A stretch of 64,000 bases of DNA from Vibrio atlanticus (GCF_024347315.1 NZ_AP025460.1:558001-622000); one strand, 5' to 3'; numbered from the stretch's first letter, positions 34,415 to 43,994 are shown. A program made the numbers and translations. The notes: a model not told the origin generated them from the letters alone.

Positions 34415-35386
34415 ATGAGTTCAAGTGATATGGATGTTGTTGTTTATGCTCCTGCATCAATCGGCAATGTCAGTGTAGGGTTTGATGTGCTGGGGGCCGC
34501 TGTGTCTCCAGTGGATGGCACATTGCTTGGTGACCGAGTAATGGTTAAAGCCAGTGATGAACCATTCTCGCTAAAAACAGCAGGCAGCTTTGTTTCTAAG
34601 CTGCCAACTGAAACCAAAGAAAATATTGTCTACGACTGCTGGGTTGTGTTCTCTCGCGAGTTAGACAAGAAAGGGATCTCAGTTAAGTCTCTTGAGATGA
34701 CGCTAGAGAAGAACATGCCTATCGGCTCTGGTTTAGGATCAAGTGCATGTTCAATTGTCGCGGCGCTTGATGCCTTGAACCGTTTTCATGGTCAACCGTT
34801 GAATGAAACTGAACTGCTTGCTCTGATGGGTGAAATGGAAGGTAAGATTTCAGGTGGCATACATTACGATAACGTAGCGCCATGTTACCTTGGTGGTGTG
34901 CAGCTTATGCTTGAAGAATTAGGAATCATTAGCCAAGAGGTTCCATGTTTTGACGATTGGTATTGGGTTATGGCTTACCCGGGCATCAAGGTCTCAACGG
35001 CCGAAGCGCGAGAGATTTTGCCTTCTCAGTATCGCCGTCAAGATGTGATTGCCCATGGTCGTCATTTAGCAGGCTTTATTCATGCTTGTCACTCTGGTCA
35101 GCCAGAGCTAGCCGCTAAGATGATCAAAGACGTGATTGCTGAACCATATCGTGAGAAACTGCTTCCAGGGTTTGCTGATGCACGCAAATATGCAACGTCA
35201 GCAGGAGCATTAGCTACTGGAATTTCTGGTAGTGGCCCTACGCTATTTAGCATTTGCAAAGAACAAGATGTCGCCGAGCGTGTTGCACGCTGGTTAGAAC
35301 AAAATTATGTACAAAACGAAGAAGGATTCGTCCACGTTTGTCGCTTAGATAAGCAAGGTTCGATCGTTACAGGAAGTGAGTTATGA
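34415..35386 (+). CDS. thrB: Homoserine kinase
   Basis: ThrB phosphorylates homoserine with ATP, the fourth step of the threonine pathway. It is a GHMP kinase of 323 residues with [18 protein letters not shown] at the N terminus, the ATP loop [13 protein letters not shown] near residue 107 and [10 protein letters not shown] near 275. The start is the ATG at 34415, two bases after the thrA stop, with an AGGA just upstream; an earlier in-frame codon lies inside thrA. It overlaps thrC by four bases (ATGA). Confidence 0.96.
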   Translation: MSSSDMDVVVYAPASIGNVSVGFDVLGAAVSPVDGTLLGDRVMVKASDEPFSLKTAGSFVSKLPTETKENIVYDCWVVFSRELDKKGISVKSLEMTLEKNMPIGSGLGSSACSIVAALDALNRFHGQPLNETELLALMGEMEGKISGGIHYDNVAPCYLGGVQLMLEELGIISQEVPCFDDWYWVMAYPGIKVSTAEAREILPSQYRRQDVIAHGRHLAGFIHACHSGQPELAAKMIKDVIAEPYREKLLPGFADARKYATSAGALATGISGSGPTLFSICKEQDVAERVARWLEQNYVQNEEGFVHVCRLDKQGSIVTGSEL

Positions 35387-36666
35387 AGCTGTACAACATC
35401 AAAGAAAACGATGAGCAAGTCTCTTTTGGCCAAGCCGTTCGTCAAGGTCTAGGCCGTAACCAAGGTCTATTTTTCCCATCAGAGCTGCCTAAGTTCGATG
35501 ACATCGATGCACTACTTGCAGAGGACTTTGTCCCTCGTAGTTCAAAGATTCTTTCTACTCTAATTGGTGATGAGTTACCAAAAGAACAGATTGATCAACT
35601 AGTGGATGCGGCATTCCAATTCCCAGCTCCGATCAACCAAGTGAAAGACGGCGTTTACGCACTTGAACTGTTTCACGGTCCAACGTTAGCATTTAAAGAT
35701 TTCGGTGGCCGTTTTATGGCCCAATCTTTGGCTGCGGTTTCGGATGGTGGTCAAATCACTATCTTAACGGCTACATCGGGTGATACTGGCGCGGCGGTTG
35801 CACACGCATTCTACGGTATGGAAAACATCAACGTTGTTATCCTATACCCGAAAGGCAAGATCAGCCCACTGCAAGAAAAGCTATTCTGTACGCTAGGTAA
35901 GAACATTCACACTGTAGCGATTGATGGCGATTTTGATGCGTGTCAGGCACTAGTAAAAGACGCGTTTGACGACGCTGAACTGCGCAAAGAGATTGGCTTG
36001 AACTCAGCAAACTCAATCAACATCAGCCGTTTGATGGCTCAGATCTGTTACTACTTTGAGGCGGCTTCTCAGCTAACCAAAGAGCAACGTGAAAATCTGG
36101 TTATCTCTGTACCAAGTGGTAACTTTGGTAACCTAACTGCGGGTCTATTAGCGAAAGCGCTAGGCTTACCAGTTAAACGCTTCATTGCAGCAACCAACGA
36201 AAATGACACGGTTCCTCGTTACCTAGAAACAGGTCAATGGGATCCAAAACCAACGGTTGCGACAACATCGAACGCGATGGATGTGAGCCAACCAAACAAC
36301 TGGCCACGTATCGAAGAGCTTTGCCAACTGAAAGGTTGGGGACTGGATACTTTGGGTAAAGGTAAAGTATCTGATGAGCAGAGTGCTGAATCAGTACGTG
36401 ATCTAAAAGCTCAAGGCTACCTGTGTGAACCTCATGGTGCGATTGCTTACCGTCTATTGGAAGAGCAACTGCAAGAGAACGAGACAGGCCTGTTCTTATG
36501 TACGGCACACCCTGCGAAATTCAAAGAAGTGGTTGATGACATCTTAGGTACTGACATTGAACTTCCTGGTCCGTTAGCAAAACACGCGGTAATGGAGTTG
36601 CTGTCTGAAGATCTAGATAACGATTTTGAAGCGCTAAAAGCAGTGCTTCGTCGACTTCAGCCGTAA
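35383..36666 (+). CDS. thrC: Threonine synthase
   Basis: ThrC converts phosphohomoserine to threonine with pyridoxal phosphate. The 427 residues match the E. coli-type family length. The PLP lysine lies in [15 protein letters not shown] (near residue 107), and [15 protein letters not shown] and [13 protein letters not shown] are conserved cofactor contacts. The ATG overlaps the thrB stop (ATGA), showing translational coupling. A bidirectional terminator follows. Confidence 0.96.
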   Translation: MKLYNIKENDEQVSFGQAVRQGLGRNQGLFFPSELPKFDDIDALLAEDFVPRSSKILSTLIGDELPKEQIDQLVDAAFQFPAPINQVKDGVYALELFHGPTLAFKDFGGRFMAQSLAAVSDGGQITILTATSGDTGAAVAHAFYGMENINVVILYPKGKISPLQEKLFCTLGKNIHTVAIDGDFDACQALVKDAFDDAELRKEIGLNSANSINISRLMAQICYYFEAASQLTKEQRENLVISVPSGNFGNLTAGLLAKALGLPVKRFIAATNENDTVPRYLETGQWDPKPTVATTSNAMDVSQPNNWPRIEELCQLKGWGLDTLGKGKVSDEQSAESVRDLKAQGYLCEPHGAIAYRLLEEQLQENETGLFLCTAHPAKFKEVVDDILGTDIELPGPLAKHAVMELLSEDLDNDFEALKAVLRRLQP

Positions 36667-36691
36667 CCTACATCGGTATTGTTGAACAAAT

Positions 36692-36720
36692 AAAAACGGC
36701 GCTCAATGAGCGCCGTTTTT
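36692..36720. terminator. Shared terminator between thrC and grcA
   Basis: AAAAACGGCGCTC, loop AAT and GAGCGCCGTTTTT form a perfect palindrome with A and T tracts at both ends. It serves thrABC from the left and grcA from the right. Confidence 0.93.
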
Positions 36721-36744
36721 GTATTCTAATTCAAGCTCTAAAAA

Positions 36745-37122
36745 TTATAGAGACTCAGTGAACGTACGTGCGATAACGTCACGTTGCTGTTCAGTAGTTA
36801 GAGAGTTGAAACGTACAGCGTAACCCGATACACGGATAGTTAGCTGTGGGTAGTTCTCTGGGTGAGCAACGGCATCTTCTAGCGTTTCACGCTTAAGAAC
36901 GTTAACGTTTAGGTGTTGACCACCTTCGATGCGTGGTGCTGCTTCGATAGCAACTTCACGGCTTTCGTACTCGCCTAGGTCTGTTGCTGAGATAACTTGG
37001 TCAGCTTCGAAACCTGAAGTAGCAACAACACAACGAGCTTCGTTCTTCTCGTTGTCTAGTAGCCAGATTGAGTTTAGTAGGTCGTCGTTTGCTGCTTTAG
37101 TAATTTGAATACCTTGGATCAT
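36745..37122 (-). CDS. grcA: Autonomous glycyl radical cofactor GrcA (YfiD)
   Basis: GrcA is a spare glycyl-radical domain that restores pyruvate formate-lyase activity after oxygen cleaves it. The 125-residue protein is nearly identical in length to E. coli YfiD. The radical-bearing motif RVSGYAVRF places Gly at residue 100. It is monocistronic, ending at the terminator shared with thrC. Two FNR-like boxes 53 bp apart upstream repeat the known E. coli yfiD promoter design, so anaerobic or microaerobic induction is expected. Confidence 0.96.
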   Translation of the reverse strand: MIQGIQITKAANDDLLNSIWLLDNEKNEARCVVATSGFEADQVISATDLGEYESREVAIEAAPRIEGGQHLNVNVLKRETLEDAVAHPENYPQLTIRVSGYAVRFNSLTTEQQRDVIARTFTESL

Positions 37123-37190
37123 AACTATCTCCTAGTCCACTTTATGTGGTTTGATTATGGTGTTAACTTTCGAATTTCATTGAGCTGAGT

Positions 37191-37287
37191 AATATATACC
37201 TAGTTTGTGGTAGTTTAATATTGATTTAAGTCAAAAAACAACCAAAAACCTCATTTTTTTAAAGGTGATTACTTTGAGTTAAATCAA
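37191..37287 (-). promoter_or_regulatory. grcA promoter with two FNR-like boxes
   Basis: Box 1, TTGATTTAAGTCAA at 37221-37234, and box 2, TTGAGTTAAATCAA at 37274-37287, each differ from TTGAT-N4-ATCAA at one position. Their centres are 53 bp apart. Reading left, a TATATA/TATATT -10 at 37191-37198 puts box 1 near -41 and box 2 near -94. In E. coli yfiD the two FNR sites are at about -40.5 and -93.5, and the upstream one lowers expression under full anaerobiosis. Confidence 0.8.
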
Positions 37288-37303
37288 TAAAAGCTTTGAA
37301 AAC

Positions 37304-37340
37304 AAAGTATAAAAAATATTTTAAAGTATAAAAAATATTT
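37304..37340. repeat. 19-bp direct duplication
   Basis: AAAGTATAAAAAATATTT occurs at 37304-37321 and again at 37323-37340, one base apart. It lies between the grcA FNR boxes and nfo and creates two TATAAAAAATATT stretches. A shorter repeat, CATTTGTTGT, follows at 37348 and 37369. Confidence 0.85.
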
Positions 37341-37446
37341 AACAGTGGCATTTGTTGTAAATTTACTACATTTGTTGTGTTTTTATTGACCTGTAAGTGA
37401 TACGACCCTTTAATTATTAAGCATCCTGAAAGTGTAAAGTGATTTA

Positions 37447-38355
37447 ATGACAAACAATAATTCATCTTCAAAACCTGAAACTAATATTAAGTTTATTGGT
37501 GCGCATGTGTCTGCTGCGGGCGGTGTTGATCAGGCGCCAATGCGCGCAAGAGAGATTGGCGCCAATGCTTTTGCACTGTTCACCAAAAACCAAAGACAGT
37601 GGGCAGCAAAGCCGCTAGAAGCCAAAACCATCAGCGCCTTTAAAGCCAACTGTAAAATGTTAGGTTTTAGCGCTGAACACATCCTTCCTCATGATTCCTA
37701 CCTTATTAACTTAGGAGCACCAGAAGAAGAGAAGCTAGAGAAATCACGTGCGGCTTTTATTGATGAAATGGAGCGTTGTAATCAACTTGGACTAACGCTT
37801 TTGAATTTTCATCCTGGGAGTCATTTAAAGAAAATCTCAGAAAGCGAATGTTTGGCTAAGATCGCTGAGTCGATTAACTTGGCTCACCAAGCGGTGCCTG
37901 ATGTGATTGCGGTGATTGAGAATACCTCAGGGCAGGGCACGAACCTTGGCTGGAAGTTTGAGCAACTAGCAGAGATCATCGACCAAGTAGAAGATAAATC
38001 ACGCGTCGGTGTGTGTTTAGACACTTGCCATACTTTTACAGCCGGTTATGACCTACGAACAAAAGAAGCATGTGATCATACTTTTGCTGAGTTCGACCGC
38101 ATTGTCGGCATGCACTATCTAAGAGCAATGCACATCAATGATTCAAAAGCTGAGTTTGCAAGCCGTGTAGATCGACACCATTCTTTAGGAAAAGGCGAAA
38201 TAGGCTGGGATTGTTTTGAGTATATAGCCTCTGATTCGCGCTTTAATGGTATCCCTCTTATTTTAGAAACCATTGATTCGACTATCTGGAAAGAGGAAAT
38301 TCAACAACTTAGGATGTTCCATCGCTCAGCAACGCTAGCGAGCGAAGAAGCGTAA
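37447..38355 (+). CDS. nfo: Endonuclease IV
   Basis: Nfo is a zinc-dependent AP endonuclease that cleaves 5' of abasic sites and trims damaged 3' ends in base excision repair. The family fold begins [19 protein letters not shown]; metal ligands lie in [57 protein letters not shown] and ILETID. The 302 residues include ~14 extra N-terminal residues ([13 protein letters not shown]), and the ribosome site before the ATG at 37447 is weak, so the exact start is less certain. Together with ung nearby it makes a small repair neighbourhood. Confidence 0.95.
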   Translation: MTNNNSSSKPETNIKFIGAHVSAAGGVDQAPMRAREIGANAFALFTKNQRQWAAKPLEAKTISAFKANCKMLGFSAEHILPHDSYLINLGAPEEEKLEKSRAAFIDEMERCNQLGLTLLNFHPGSHLKKISESECLAKIAESINLAHQAVPDVIAVIENTSGQGTNLGWKFEQLAEIIDQVEDKSRVGVCLDTCHTFTAGYDLRTKEACDHTFAEFDRIVGMHYLRAMHINDSKAEFASRVDRHHSLGKGEIGWDCFEYIASDSRFNGIPLILETIDSTIWKEEIQQLRMFHRSATLASEEA

Positions 38356-38461
38356 TAATAGAGGGGATAATTAATTTCCTTCTACTCCTAAAAATTGGCA
38401 CCTTTCTTTCATAGTATTAAAGTGAATATGTAGTTCACGATGTCTTAGAGGAGGTGCCTTT

Positions 38462-38572
38462 ATGTATTCACAAGCCCAAACTTCAACTGTATCTGCTGCT
38501 CGCCGTTTACCGACCCCAAACCGTCATGTGCATAACCACGGTCACCACCGTACACAGCAGAAAAGTGGTTAA
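38462..38572 (+). CDS. Small His-rich ORF with ideal ribosome site
   Basis: This 36-codon ORF is not recognised. Its ATG is preceded, five bases away, by AGGAGGTG (38449-38456), a full match to the anti-Shine-Dalgarno, the strongest ribosome site in the window. The peptide is basic, with RRLPTPNRHVHNHGHH toward the C terminus (five His), no signal peptide and no membrane segment. It lies 106 bases after nfo and 91 bases before the MITE-like element. No terminator is seen directly after it. The ribosome site argues strongly for translation; the function is unknown. Confidence 0.65.
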   Translation: MYSQAQTSTVSAARRLPTPNRHVHNHGHHRTQQKSG

Positions 38573-38663
38573 TCGAGATAAACACAACTTGAACTGATTA
38601 TTATGATTCATCAACAAGTGAACCCTACACATCATGTTTATTGATAGCTGTATGAGGTATAAA

Positions 38664-38931
38664 TAGGGCGTGTTGATCTTTCGAGCTGATTTTTGCAGCG
38701 AGTTGCTGGGTATTTATACAAGGCAGAGGCTTTGACGTGTAGCTAGCCTACATGAGAAGCCGCTAACGCAGTAGAAATGACCAGCAAACGCTGCCCGGAG
38801 GGTTCGGCTAAAAGCGTTTTACTCTTTGTTGAGGGAGATTTGCTTAGAATGACTAGGCTACTTCTCCCTCGCCGCGATTAAAACGCTTTTATCTCGAACA
38901 AAATTTAACCACGAAAGGTCAACACGCCCTA
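38664..38931. mobile_element. MITE-like element, 268 bp
   Basis: Terminal inverted repeats AGGGCGTGTTGATCTTTCG (38665-38683) and its complement at 38912-38930 match at 18 of 19 positions, and both ends carry TA, as if at a TA target duplication. No transposase is encoded. The interior is highly structured: AAAAGCGTTTTA (38810-38821) pairs with TAAAACGCTTTT (38879-38890), and nested inside GAGGGAGA (38831-38838) pairs with TCTCCCTC (38863-38870). A non-autonomous transposon is the best reading; a structured RNA is an alternative. It fills most of the nfo-ung gap. Confidence 0.65.
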
Positions 38932-39018
38932 AAGCCTTATTTAGGACAGTTAGCCGATACAGCTATTTTTTTGTCTGGCGAAAGCCGCTAGAAACCTTGA
39001 TGATTGGGAAGTAAAACG

Positions 39019-39699
39019 ATGAGCGCACCAAAGACTTGGGAATCCATTATTAATGATGAACGTGACAAAGAGTACTTTCAGAGTGTCCTCGCGTTTGTTG
39101 AACAGCAACGCAATAGTGGGAAAACCGTCTACCCTCCTCAAGAGCTGGTGTTCAGTGCCTTCGATATGACGCCTTTCGAGTCCGTACGCGTGGTTATCCT
39201 AGGGCAAGATCCTTATCACGGCGCTAACCAAGCTCATGGCTTAGCTTTTTCTGTACTGCCAGGTGTAAAAATCCCTCCTTCTCTACGTAATATGTACAAA
39301 GAGCTTGCGCAAGATATAGAGGGCTTTGAGATCCCGAGTCATGGCTACCTCGACACTTGGGCATCTCAAGGGGTGTTAATGTTGAATACGGTACTGACAG
39401 TAGAAGAGGCAAAAGCACACTCACATGCTAAGTGTGGTTGGGAAACCTTTACCGATGCCATTATTGCAGAGCTCAATCAGCGCTCTGAACCGATCATCTT
39501 CTTGTTGTGGGGCGCACACGCCCAGAAGAAAGGCCAAGCGATTGATGCAGACAAGCACCATGTGTTGGTTGCACCTCATCCATCACCATTATCAGCACGC
39601 CGTGGTTTCTTCGGTTGTCAGCATTTTTCGATGACCAACGAGCTACTCTCTTCTATTAATCAACAGCCTATCGATTGGACATTACCACTGGCACTGTAG
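39019..39699 (+). CDS. ung: Uracil-DNA glycosylase
   Basis: Ung removes uracil from DNA, starting base excision repair. I use the ATG at 39019 ([10 protein letters not shown]), giving 226 residues; a TTG five codons upstream is also open. The catalytic Asp64 is in [18 protein letters not shown]; the uracil pocket and leucine-loop motifs are LLWGAHAQ and [18 protein letters not shown], with the essential His in HPSPLS. GGAAGT precedes the start. It is monocistronic and follows the MITE-like element, which may affect its promoter. Confidence 0.96.
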   Translation: MSAPKTWESIINDERDKEYFQSVLAFVEQQRNSGKTVYPPQELVFSAFDMTPFESVRVVILGQDPYHGANQAHGLAFSVLPGVKIPPSLRNMYKELAQDIEGFEIPSHGYLDTWASQGVLMLNTVLTVEEAKAHSHAKCGWETFTDAIIAELNQRSEPIIFLLWGAHAQKKGQAIDADKHHVLVAPHPSPLSARRGFFGCQHFSMTNELLSSINQQPIDWTLPLAL

Positions 39700-39785
39700 A
39701 TTGATGGTTTTCTGAGCAGGGTCAAACCACAAATTGCTATCTTCATATACACTTATAAATAGTAGGTGTAATGGAGTGCAATACT

Positions 39786-40337
39786 ATGATGATTGAAAGG
39801 ATAAGACGAGAGCATGGCTATATGGCTCGTTTGCTCGCGATACTCAACAATAAGTTAGAGCTTCTAAAACAAGAGCGAGAAATAAACTATAGCCTGATCG
39901 CAGAGGTGGTTCATTATCTGATGAACCATTCAGACAAGGTGCATCACCCGAAAGAAGACGTTATTTATCGTTACTACCTCAAGCAATACGGCAGCGATCA
40001 AATGATTGAAGACTTGGAGCTGGAACATCAATTGCTTTCCGAGAAAACGGCGGACTTTTTAGGTGTGGTCGATATGATCCTTCAAGATGCGGTCGTTCCT
40101 CAACAAGTATTTATTGATCAGCTTGAAGCTTTTGTTAAAGCTCAACGAAAACACATGGAATATGAAGAGAAGCATGTGTTACCAATGATTGTTGAGTCGT
40201 TCACGGTTAAAGATTGGCAAGAGGTGGAGTCTCAATGGCTTCAACCTGAAGACGACCCTGTGTTTGGAGAGACAATTGCTGATGAGTACCGCCAACTCGC
40301 GGCTCGCATTCGACAGAATGAACAAGAGTGCGTTTAG
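39786..40337 (+). CDS. Hemerythrin-like domain protein
   Basis: This is a soluble all-helical protein of 183 residues with the hemerythrin (HHE) pattern of metal ligands: RREHGYMARLL near the N terminus, then HYLMNHSDKVHHPKEDVIY, LELEHQLL and FVKAQRKHMEYEEKHVLP. Such proteins bind a di-iron centre and are linked to oxygen, NO or iron handling; the exact role here is unknown. I start at the ATG at 39786 because GGAG lies nine bases upstream; the first ATG at 39771 would place that site inside the gene. It is monocistronic with a terminator shared with the DUF3545 gene. Confidence 0.85.
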   Translation: MMIERIRREHGYMARLLAILNNKLELLKQEREINYSLIAEVVHYLMNHSDKVHHPKEDVIYRYYLKQYGSDQMIEDLELEHQLLSEKTADFLGVVDMILQDAVVPQQVFIDQLEAFVKAQRKHMEYEEKHVLPMIVESFTVKDWQEVESQWLQPEDDPVFGETIADEYRQLAARIRQNEQECV

Positions 40338-40435
40338 CCAGTTGTCATGTTGAAGCGTGACTATTTTAGATGCTCTCTATATTAGAGGGCTAGTTCCCAA
40401 ATGATGCTTTGAGCGGATTAAATACCTCATAAAAT

Positions 40436-40464
40436 AAAAAAGGCACCTATTACAGGTGCTTTTT
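40436..40464. terminator. Bidirectional terminator between hemerythrin and DUF3545 genes
   Basis: AAAAAGGCACCT, loop ATTAC and AGGTGCTTTTT form a stem with A and T tracts, serving the converging genes on both sides. Confidence 0.88.
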
Positions 40465-40489
40465 GCTATCTGATTTCTTATCGTGCTGA

Positions 40490-40678
40490 TTAAAGCTTTA
40501 TATCGTCAAGGCTAAAATCGAGACCTAGGTTCATCTCTCTAAGCTCTTTCTCAAGCTGTCTGCGATCATTGATTGCCTCAATTTCACGCCATTTACGTTT
40601 GAGTGGTTTAGAGCGTGTTTTTTGAGTGGTACGAGGCATTTCTAGTTCTGATAATTCATCGAATTGAAAGCTATCCAT
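40490..40678 (-). CDS. DUF3545 family small protein
   Basis: This 62-residue protein is rich in charged residues, with the core RSKPLKRKWREIEAINDRR and a C-terminal ELREMNLGLDFSLDDI, the pattern of the DUF3545 family found in Vibrio and relatives; its function is unknown. The predicted structure is two helices with no membrane segment or signal. I prefer the ATG at 40678, eight bases after GGAG, over the one at 40684, which is too close to it. It is monocistronic and shares a terminator with the hemerythrin gene. Confidence 0.8.
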   Translation of the reverse strand: MDSFQFDELSELEMPRTTQKTRSKPLKRKWREIEAINDRRQLEKELREMNLGLDFSLDDIKL

Positions 40679-41389
40679 AAGCATATCTCCTTCCGTGGGA
40701 TTCGTTCTTACGAACCATTAAATATCATATTTAAGTTCACAATAACCTTGATTTGTTTCTCATTTGTTTCAAATATATGAAGTTTTTATTCTGTTTTATT
40801 ATGCATGCTCACACATTTCGGGGATTTTTGTGTACAAAAAACAAGCAAACAAACTTAAGTAAACGATTAAATTAGGGGGGATTGAATGTTAATTCATTGT
40901 GCAAATGGAATAGCATTTTGACTACAGTGCATTTAAGTGCGCATTGTGCCGTGTAGTATAGGGATCTCATTACCCTAGAAAAAAACACAGATCTTCACTA
41001 TACCTTGTAAAACCTAGGCTGACGTCATTTTTACGGGATGGTGTTTTTGTTTTTATAGTACCTTAGTTTTTGTTGATATTATGTCCCGACAATGTGACTT
41101 TTATTAGGCGCCATTGTTGAAAGTTGTGTTAACAAAAAGTTTCTTATTAGTGAAATGTCATTTTAATATGTGTTTATTTTCATATTGATTTTTAGGCCGT
41201 CTCGCTGCATTATCCGCCCGTCAAAAAATACACCGATACGTAAAATGGATGCATGAAGCGACATTTACAATCTAGATCGCAACAAATAAATATAAATCTA
41301 ATGCCGACACAACTATTGACACTGGCATAGGTGATCTAGAGGAAGGCTAGGAAGCAAGATCGGTGCTTAAACTCAATTACGAGGTTCAC
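40679..41389. other. Long gap upstream of the AGCS symporter
   Basis: This gap of about 710 bases is AT-rich and has no convincing gene. A hairpin, TAGGG / CCCTA at 40959-40977, is followed by an A-rich stretch, not T. I looked for a glycine riboswitch, which precedes a sodium/alanine symporter in V. cholerae, but its conserved core is not recognisable. No promoter could be assigned. Confidence 0.4.
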
Positions 41390-42820
41390 GTGACAGACTT
41401 AATCAATTTGATGAACGATCTCCTTTGGGGATCTATCTTAGTTTACTTACTCGTTGGTGTGGGTATCTACTTCACTGTACGACTAGGTTTCATTCAATTC
41501 CGCCATTTCGGCCACATGTTTTCTGTTCTTAGAAACAGCCGTAAAGCAGACAGTGCAGGTATCTCCTCTTTCCAAGCACTTTGTACTAGTCTAGCAGCAC
41601 GTGTCGGTACGGGTAACATGGCTGGTGTTGCTGTAGCACTAACCGCTGGTGGCCCTGGCGCTATCTTCTGGATGTGGCTAATTGCCATGCTAGGTATGGC
41701 AACATCGTTTGCAGAAAGCACACTGGCACAGCTATACAAAACGCGTGATAACGACGGTAACTACCGCGGCGGCCCTGCATACTACATGGAGAAAGGCCTA
41801 GGTATGCGTTGGATGGGGGTTCTATTCTCTATCTTCCTAATCATCGCATTCGGTCTTGTATTCAACGCGGTTCAAGCGAACGCGATTGCAAGTGCAATGA
41901 ACACGGCATTCGACTTCGAGCGTAGCTACGTTGGTGTTGGTATCGTTATTATCTCTGCATTCGTTATCTTCGGTGGTATCCGTAAGATTGCTCGCACTGC
42001 AGAAATCATTGTTCCAATCATGGCACTGGCTTACTTAGCTATCGCTATCTACGTAATGCTAATGAACATTGAGAAAGTGCCTGAAGTTCTGGCTCTTATC
42101 TTTAAGAGTGCCTTCGGTCTGCAAGAAGCAGCAGCGGGTGGCCTAGGTTACGCAATCGCACAAGCGATGATTAACGGTATCAAACGTGGTTTGTTCTCGA
42201 ACGAAGCGGGTATGGGTTCTGCGCCAAACGCAGCAGCTTCTGCTACGCCTTACCCACCGCACCCAGCATCACAAGGTTACGTGCAAATGCTAGGCGTGTT
42301 CATGGACACGATTGTTATCTGTTCTGCAACAGTAGCAATCATCCTGATGTCTGGTGAGTATGTACCGCACGGTGAAGTAACGGGTATCGAACTAACGCAA
42401 CGTGCACTAACAGCACAAGTTGGCGAATGGGGCGGCATCTTTGTAGCGGTAGCGATTTTCTTCTTCGCTTTCACTTCAATCATTGCAAACTACTCGTACG
42501 CTGAAACGAACCTTATCTTCCTAGAGCACAACAACAAGAAGGGCCTAGTGCTGTTCCGTATCGTTGTACTGGGTATGGTTATGTTCGGTTCTCTCGCGAC
42601 ACTGCCAACGGTATGGGCATTGGCTGACGTATCGATGGGCCTAATGGCGATTGTGAACTTGGTAGCGATTATCTTGCTATCGGGTATCGTGATTAAGCTA
42701 GCGAAAGACTACAATCGTCAATTAGATGCGGGTAAAGTACCCACGTTCGATGCGGATGATTTCCCAGAGCTTAAAGCTCAATTGGAAGATGGTATTTGGG
42801 TTAACAACAAGAAGAAGTAA
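41390..42820 (+). CDS. Sodium/alanine (AGCS family) symporter
   Basis: The product is an inner membrane Na+-coupled transporter for alanine or glycine. The family signatures are clear: CTSLAARVGTGNMAGVAVALTAGGPGA in parts near residue 70, GGPAYYMEKGLGMRW near 130, KRGLFSNEAGMGSAPNAAA near 270, and about ten hydrophobic helices. I prefer the GTG at 41390, with GAGG five bases upstream; a GTG at 41363 in the same frame adds nine residues. Length is about 476 residues, usual for the family. The substrate is probably alanine, by homology; glycine cannot be excluded. A terminator follows. Confidence 0.92.
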   Translation: MTDLINLMNDLLWGSILVYLLVGVGIYFTVRLGFIQFRHFGHMFSVLRNSRKADSAGISSFQALCTSLAARVGTGNMAGVAVALTAGGPGAIFWMWLIAMLGMATSFAESTLAQLYKTRDNDGNYRGGPAYYMEKGLGMRWMGVLFSIFLIIAFGLVFNAVQANAIASAMNTAFDFERSYVGVGIVIISAFVIFGGIRKIARTAEIIVPIMALAYLAIAIYVMLMNIEKVPEVLALIFKSAFGLQEAAAGGLGYAIAQAMINGIKRGLFSNEAGMGSAPNAAASATPYPPHPASQGYVQMLGVFMDTIVICSATVAIILMSGEYVPHGEVTGIELTQRALTAQVGEWGGIFVAVAIFFFAFTSIIANYSYAETNLIFLEHNNKKGLVLFRIVVLGMVMFGSLATLPTVWALADVSMGLMAIVNLVAIILLSGIVIKLAKDYNRQLDAGKVPTFDADDFPELKAQLEDGIWVNNKKK

Positions 42821-42860
42821 TCTTGTTGGAGTGATTCATCACTCATCCTAAAATCATTGA

Positions 42861-42889
42861 AAGGCTAAGGTTTCGACCTTAGCCTTTTT
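42861..42889 (+). terminator. Terminator after the AGCS symporter
   Basis: AAGGCTAAGG, loop TTTCGA and CCTTAGCCTT form a perfect 10-bp stem followed by TTT, 40 bases after the stop. Confidence 0.9.
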
Positions 42890-42892
42890 CTT

Positions 42893-42995
42893 TGCCTGCG
42901 ATTTCTATCTGTCTGCGATTTTTCTTGGTGAGTAATTTTTGCTTTGTCTGCGATCTTTTCTTTATTAGCGATTCTTCTTTGTAAGCGACTTACAG
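42893..42995. repeat. 17-18 bp degenerate tandem repeat
   Basis: A GCGAT core recurs at 42898, 42915, 42950, 42968 and 42985 (as GCGAC), with a decayed copy near 42933, giving a period of 17-18 bases over about six units. A typical unit reads TGTCTGCGATTTTTCTT. The array begins right after the terminator and ends about 100 bases before yaaA. Confidence 0.7.
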
Positions 42996-43097
42996 CTAGA
43001 TCTGTCTATCAAAGTAATAGGAAGAGTCATAAAGACAAGTTGATGTTTTTTCTATACTCTAGCTGCATCCAGTTAGATAACCGATTAGGGTAAAGTT

Positions 43098-43874
43098 ATG
43101 TTAGTTGTCGTTTCTCCAGCCAAGACATTAGATTACGAATCACCATTAGCGACTGAGCGCTTCAGCCAGCCAGAGTTTGTTGAGCACTCTGCAGAGCTTA
43201 TTGAAGTGTGTCGTAAGCTGACACCTGCTGATGTATCAGCATTGATGAAGGTAAGCGATAAGATTGCTGGGCTGAACGTAGCGCGCTTTGAGCAATGGAG
43301 CGAGACCTTTACCCAAGACAATGCACGTCAAGCAATCCTAGCCTTTAAGGGCGATGTGTACACTGGCCTAGATGCTGAAACACTGTCGGACGATGATTTT
43401 GACTACGCACAGAATCACCTGCGCATGCTTTCTGGCCTATATGGGTTATTGAAGCCATTGGATTTGATGCAGCCTTACCGTCTAGAGATGGGCACACGCT
43501 TAGCTAATGAGCGTGGCACTAACTTGTACCAGTTCTGGGGCAATATCATCACAGATAAGCTGAATGAAGCGTTGAATGCTCAAGGCGATAATGTGTTGAT
43601 CAACCTAGCATCGAACGAATACTTTAAAGCGGTGAAGCCGAAGAGCCTTGATGGTCAAATCATCACGCCAGTTTTTAAAGATTGCAAGAATGGTCAGTAC
43701 AAGGTGATCAGTTTTTACGCGAAGAAAGCGCGTGGCATGATGGCTCGCTACATCATTGAGAACAAAATCGATTCAGTGGAAGCGCTAACCAAGTTTGATA
43801 CCGCGGGTTACTACTTCGTTGAAGAAGAGTCGAACGCGAAAGAGTTAGTCTTCAAGCGTGAAGAGCAAAACTAA
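43098..43874 (+). CDS. yaaA: Peroxide stress protein YaaA
   Basis: YaaA (DUF328) lowers intracellular iron under H2O2 stress in E. coli, protecting DNA from Fenton damage; it has a DNA-binding fold. The 258 residues match the family length and start [16 protein letters not shown]. Other conserved segments are [22 protein letters not shown] in parts and [35 protein letters not shown] precedes the ATG. It is monocistronic, between repeat arrays. Confidence 0.95.
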   Translation: MLVVVSPAKTLDYESPLATERFSQPEFVEHSAELIEVCRKLTPADVSALMKVSDKIAGLNVARFEQWSETFTQDNARQAILAFKGDVYTGLDAETLSDDDFDYAQNHLRMLSGLYGLLKPLDLMQPYRLEMGTRLANERGTNLYQFWGNIITDKLNEALNAQGDNVLINLASNEYFKAVKPKSLDGQIITPVFKDCKNGQYKVISFYAKKARGMMARYIIENKIDSVEALTKFDTAGYYFVEEESNAKELVFKREEQN

Positions 43875-43878
43875 TAGC

Positions 43879-43914
43879 TCTTGGTTAATTAGTCACTCTT
43901 GGTTAACGAGTTAC
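43879..43914. repeat. 18-bp tandem repeat after yaaA
   Basis: CTCTTGGTTAATTAGTCA (43879-43896) is followed at once by CTCTTGGTTAACGAGTTA (43897-43914), 14 of 18 matching. The array begins four bases after the yaaA stop; decayed further copies may extend to about 43960. Confidence 0.65.
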
Positions 43915-43994
43915 TTCGGCTTTAGCCTGTAATTAAACTTAGAGACGAGTTATTTAGCCTGATAACAGGCCAGACAATAATAAGCCAGACAAAG

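Noticed and set aside
40801..40875. 24-codon ORF (MHAHTFRGF...) in the gap before the AGCS gene
   Set aside because: No ribosome site upstream and no sign of leader codon bias.
40679..41389. Glycine riboswitch before the alanine/sodium symporter
   Set aside because: Expected from V. cholerae examples, but the conserved aptamer core could not be found in this gap.
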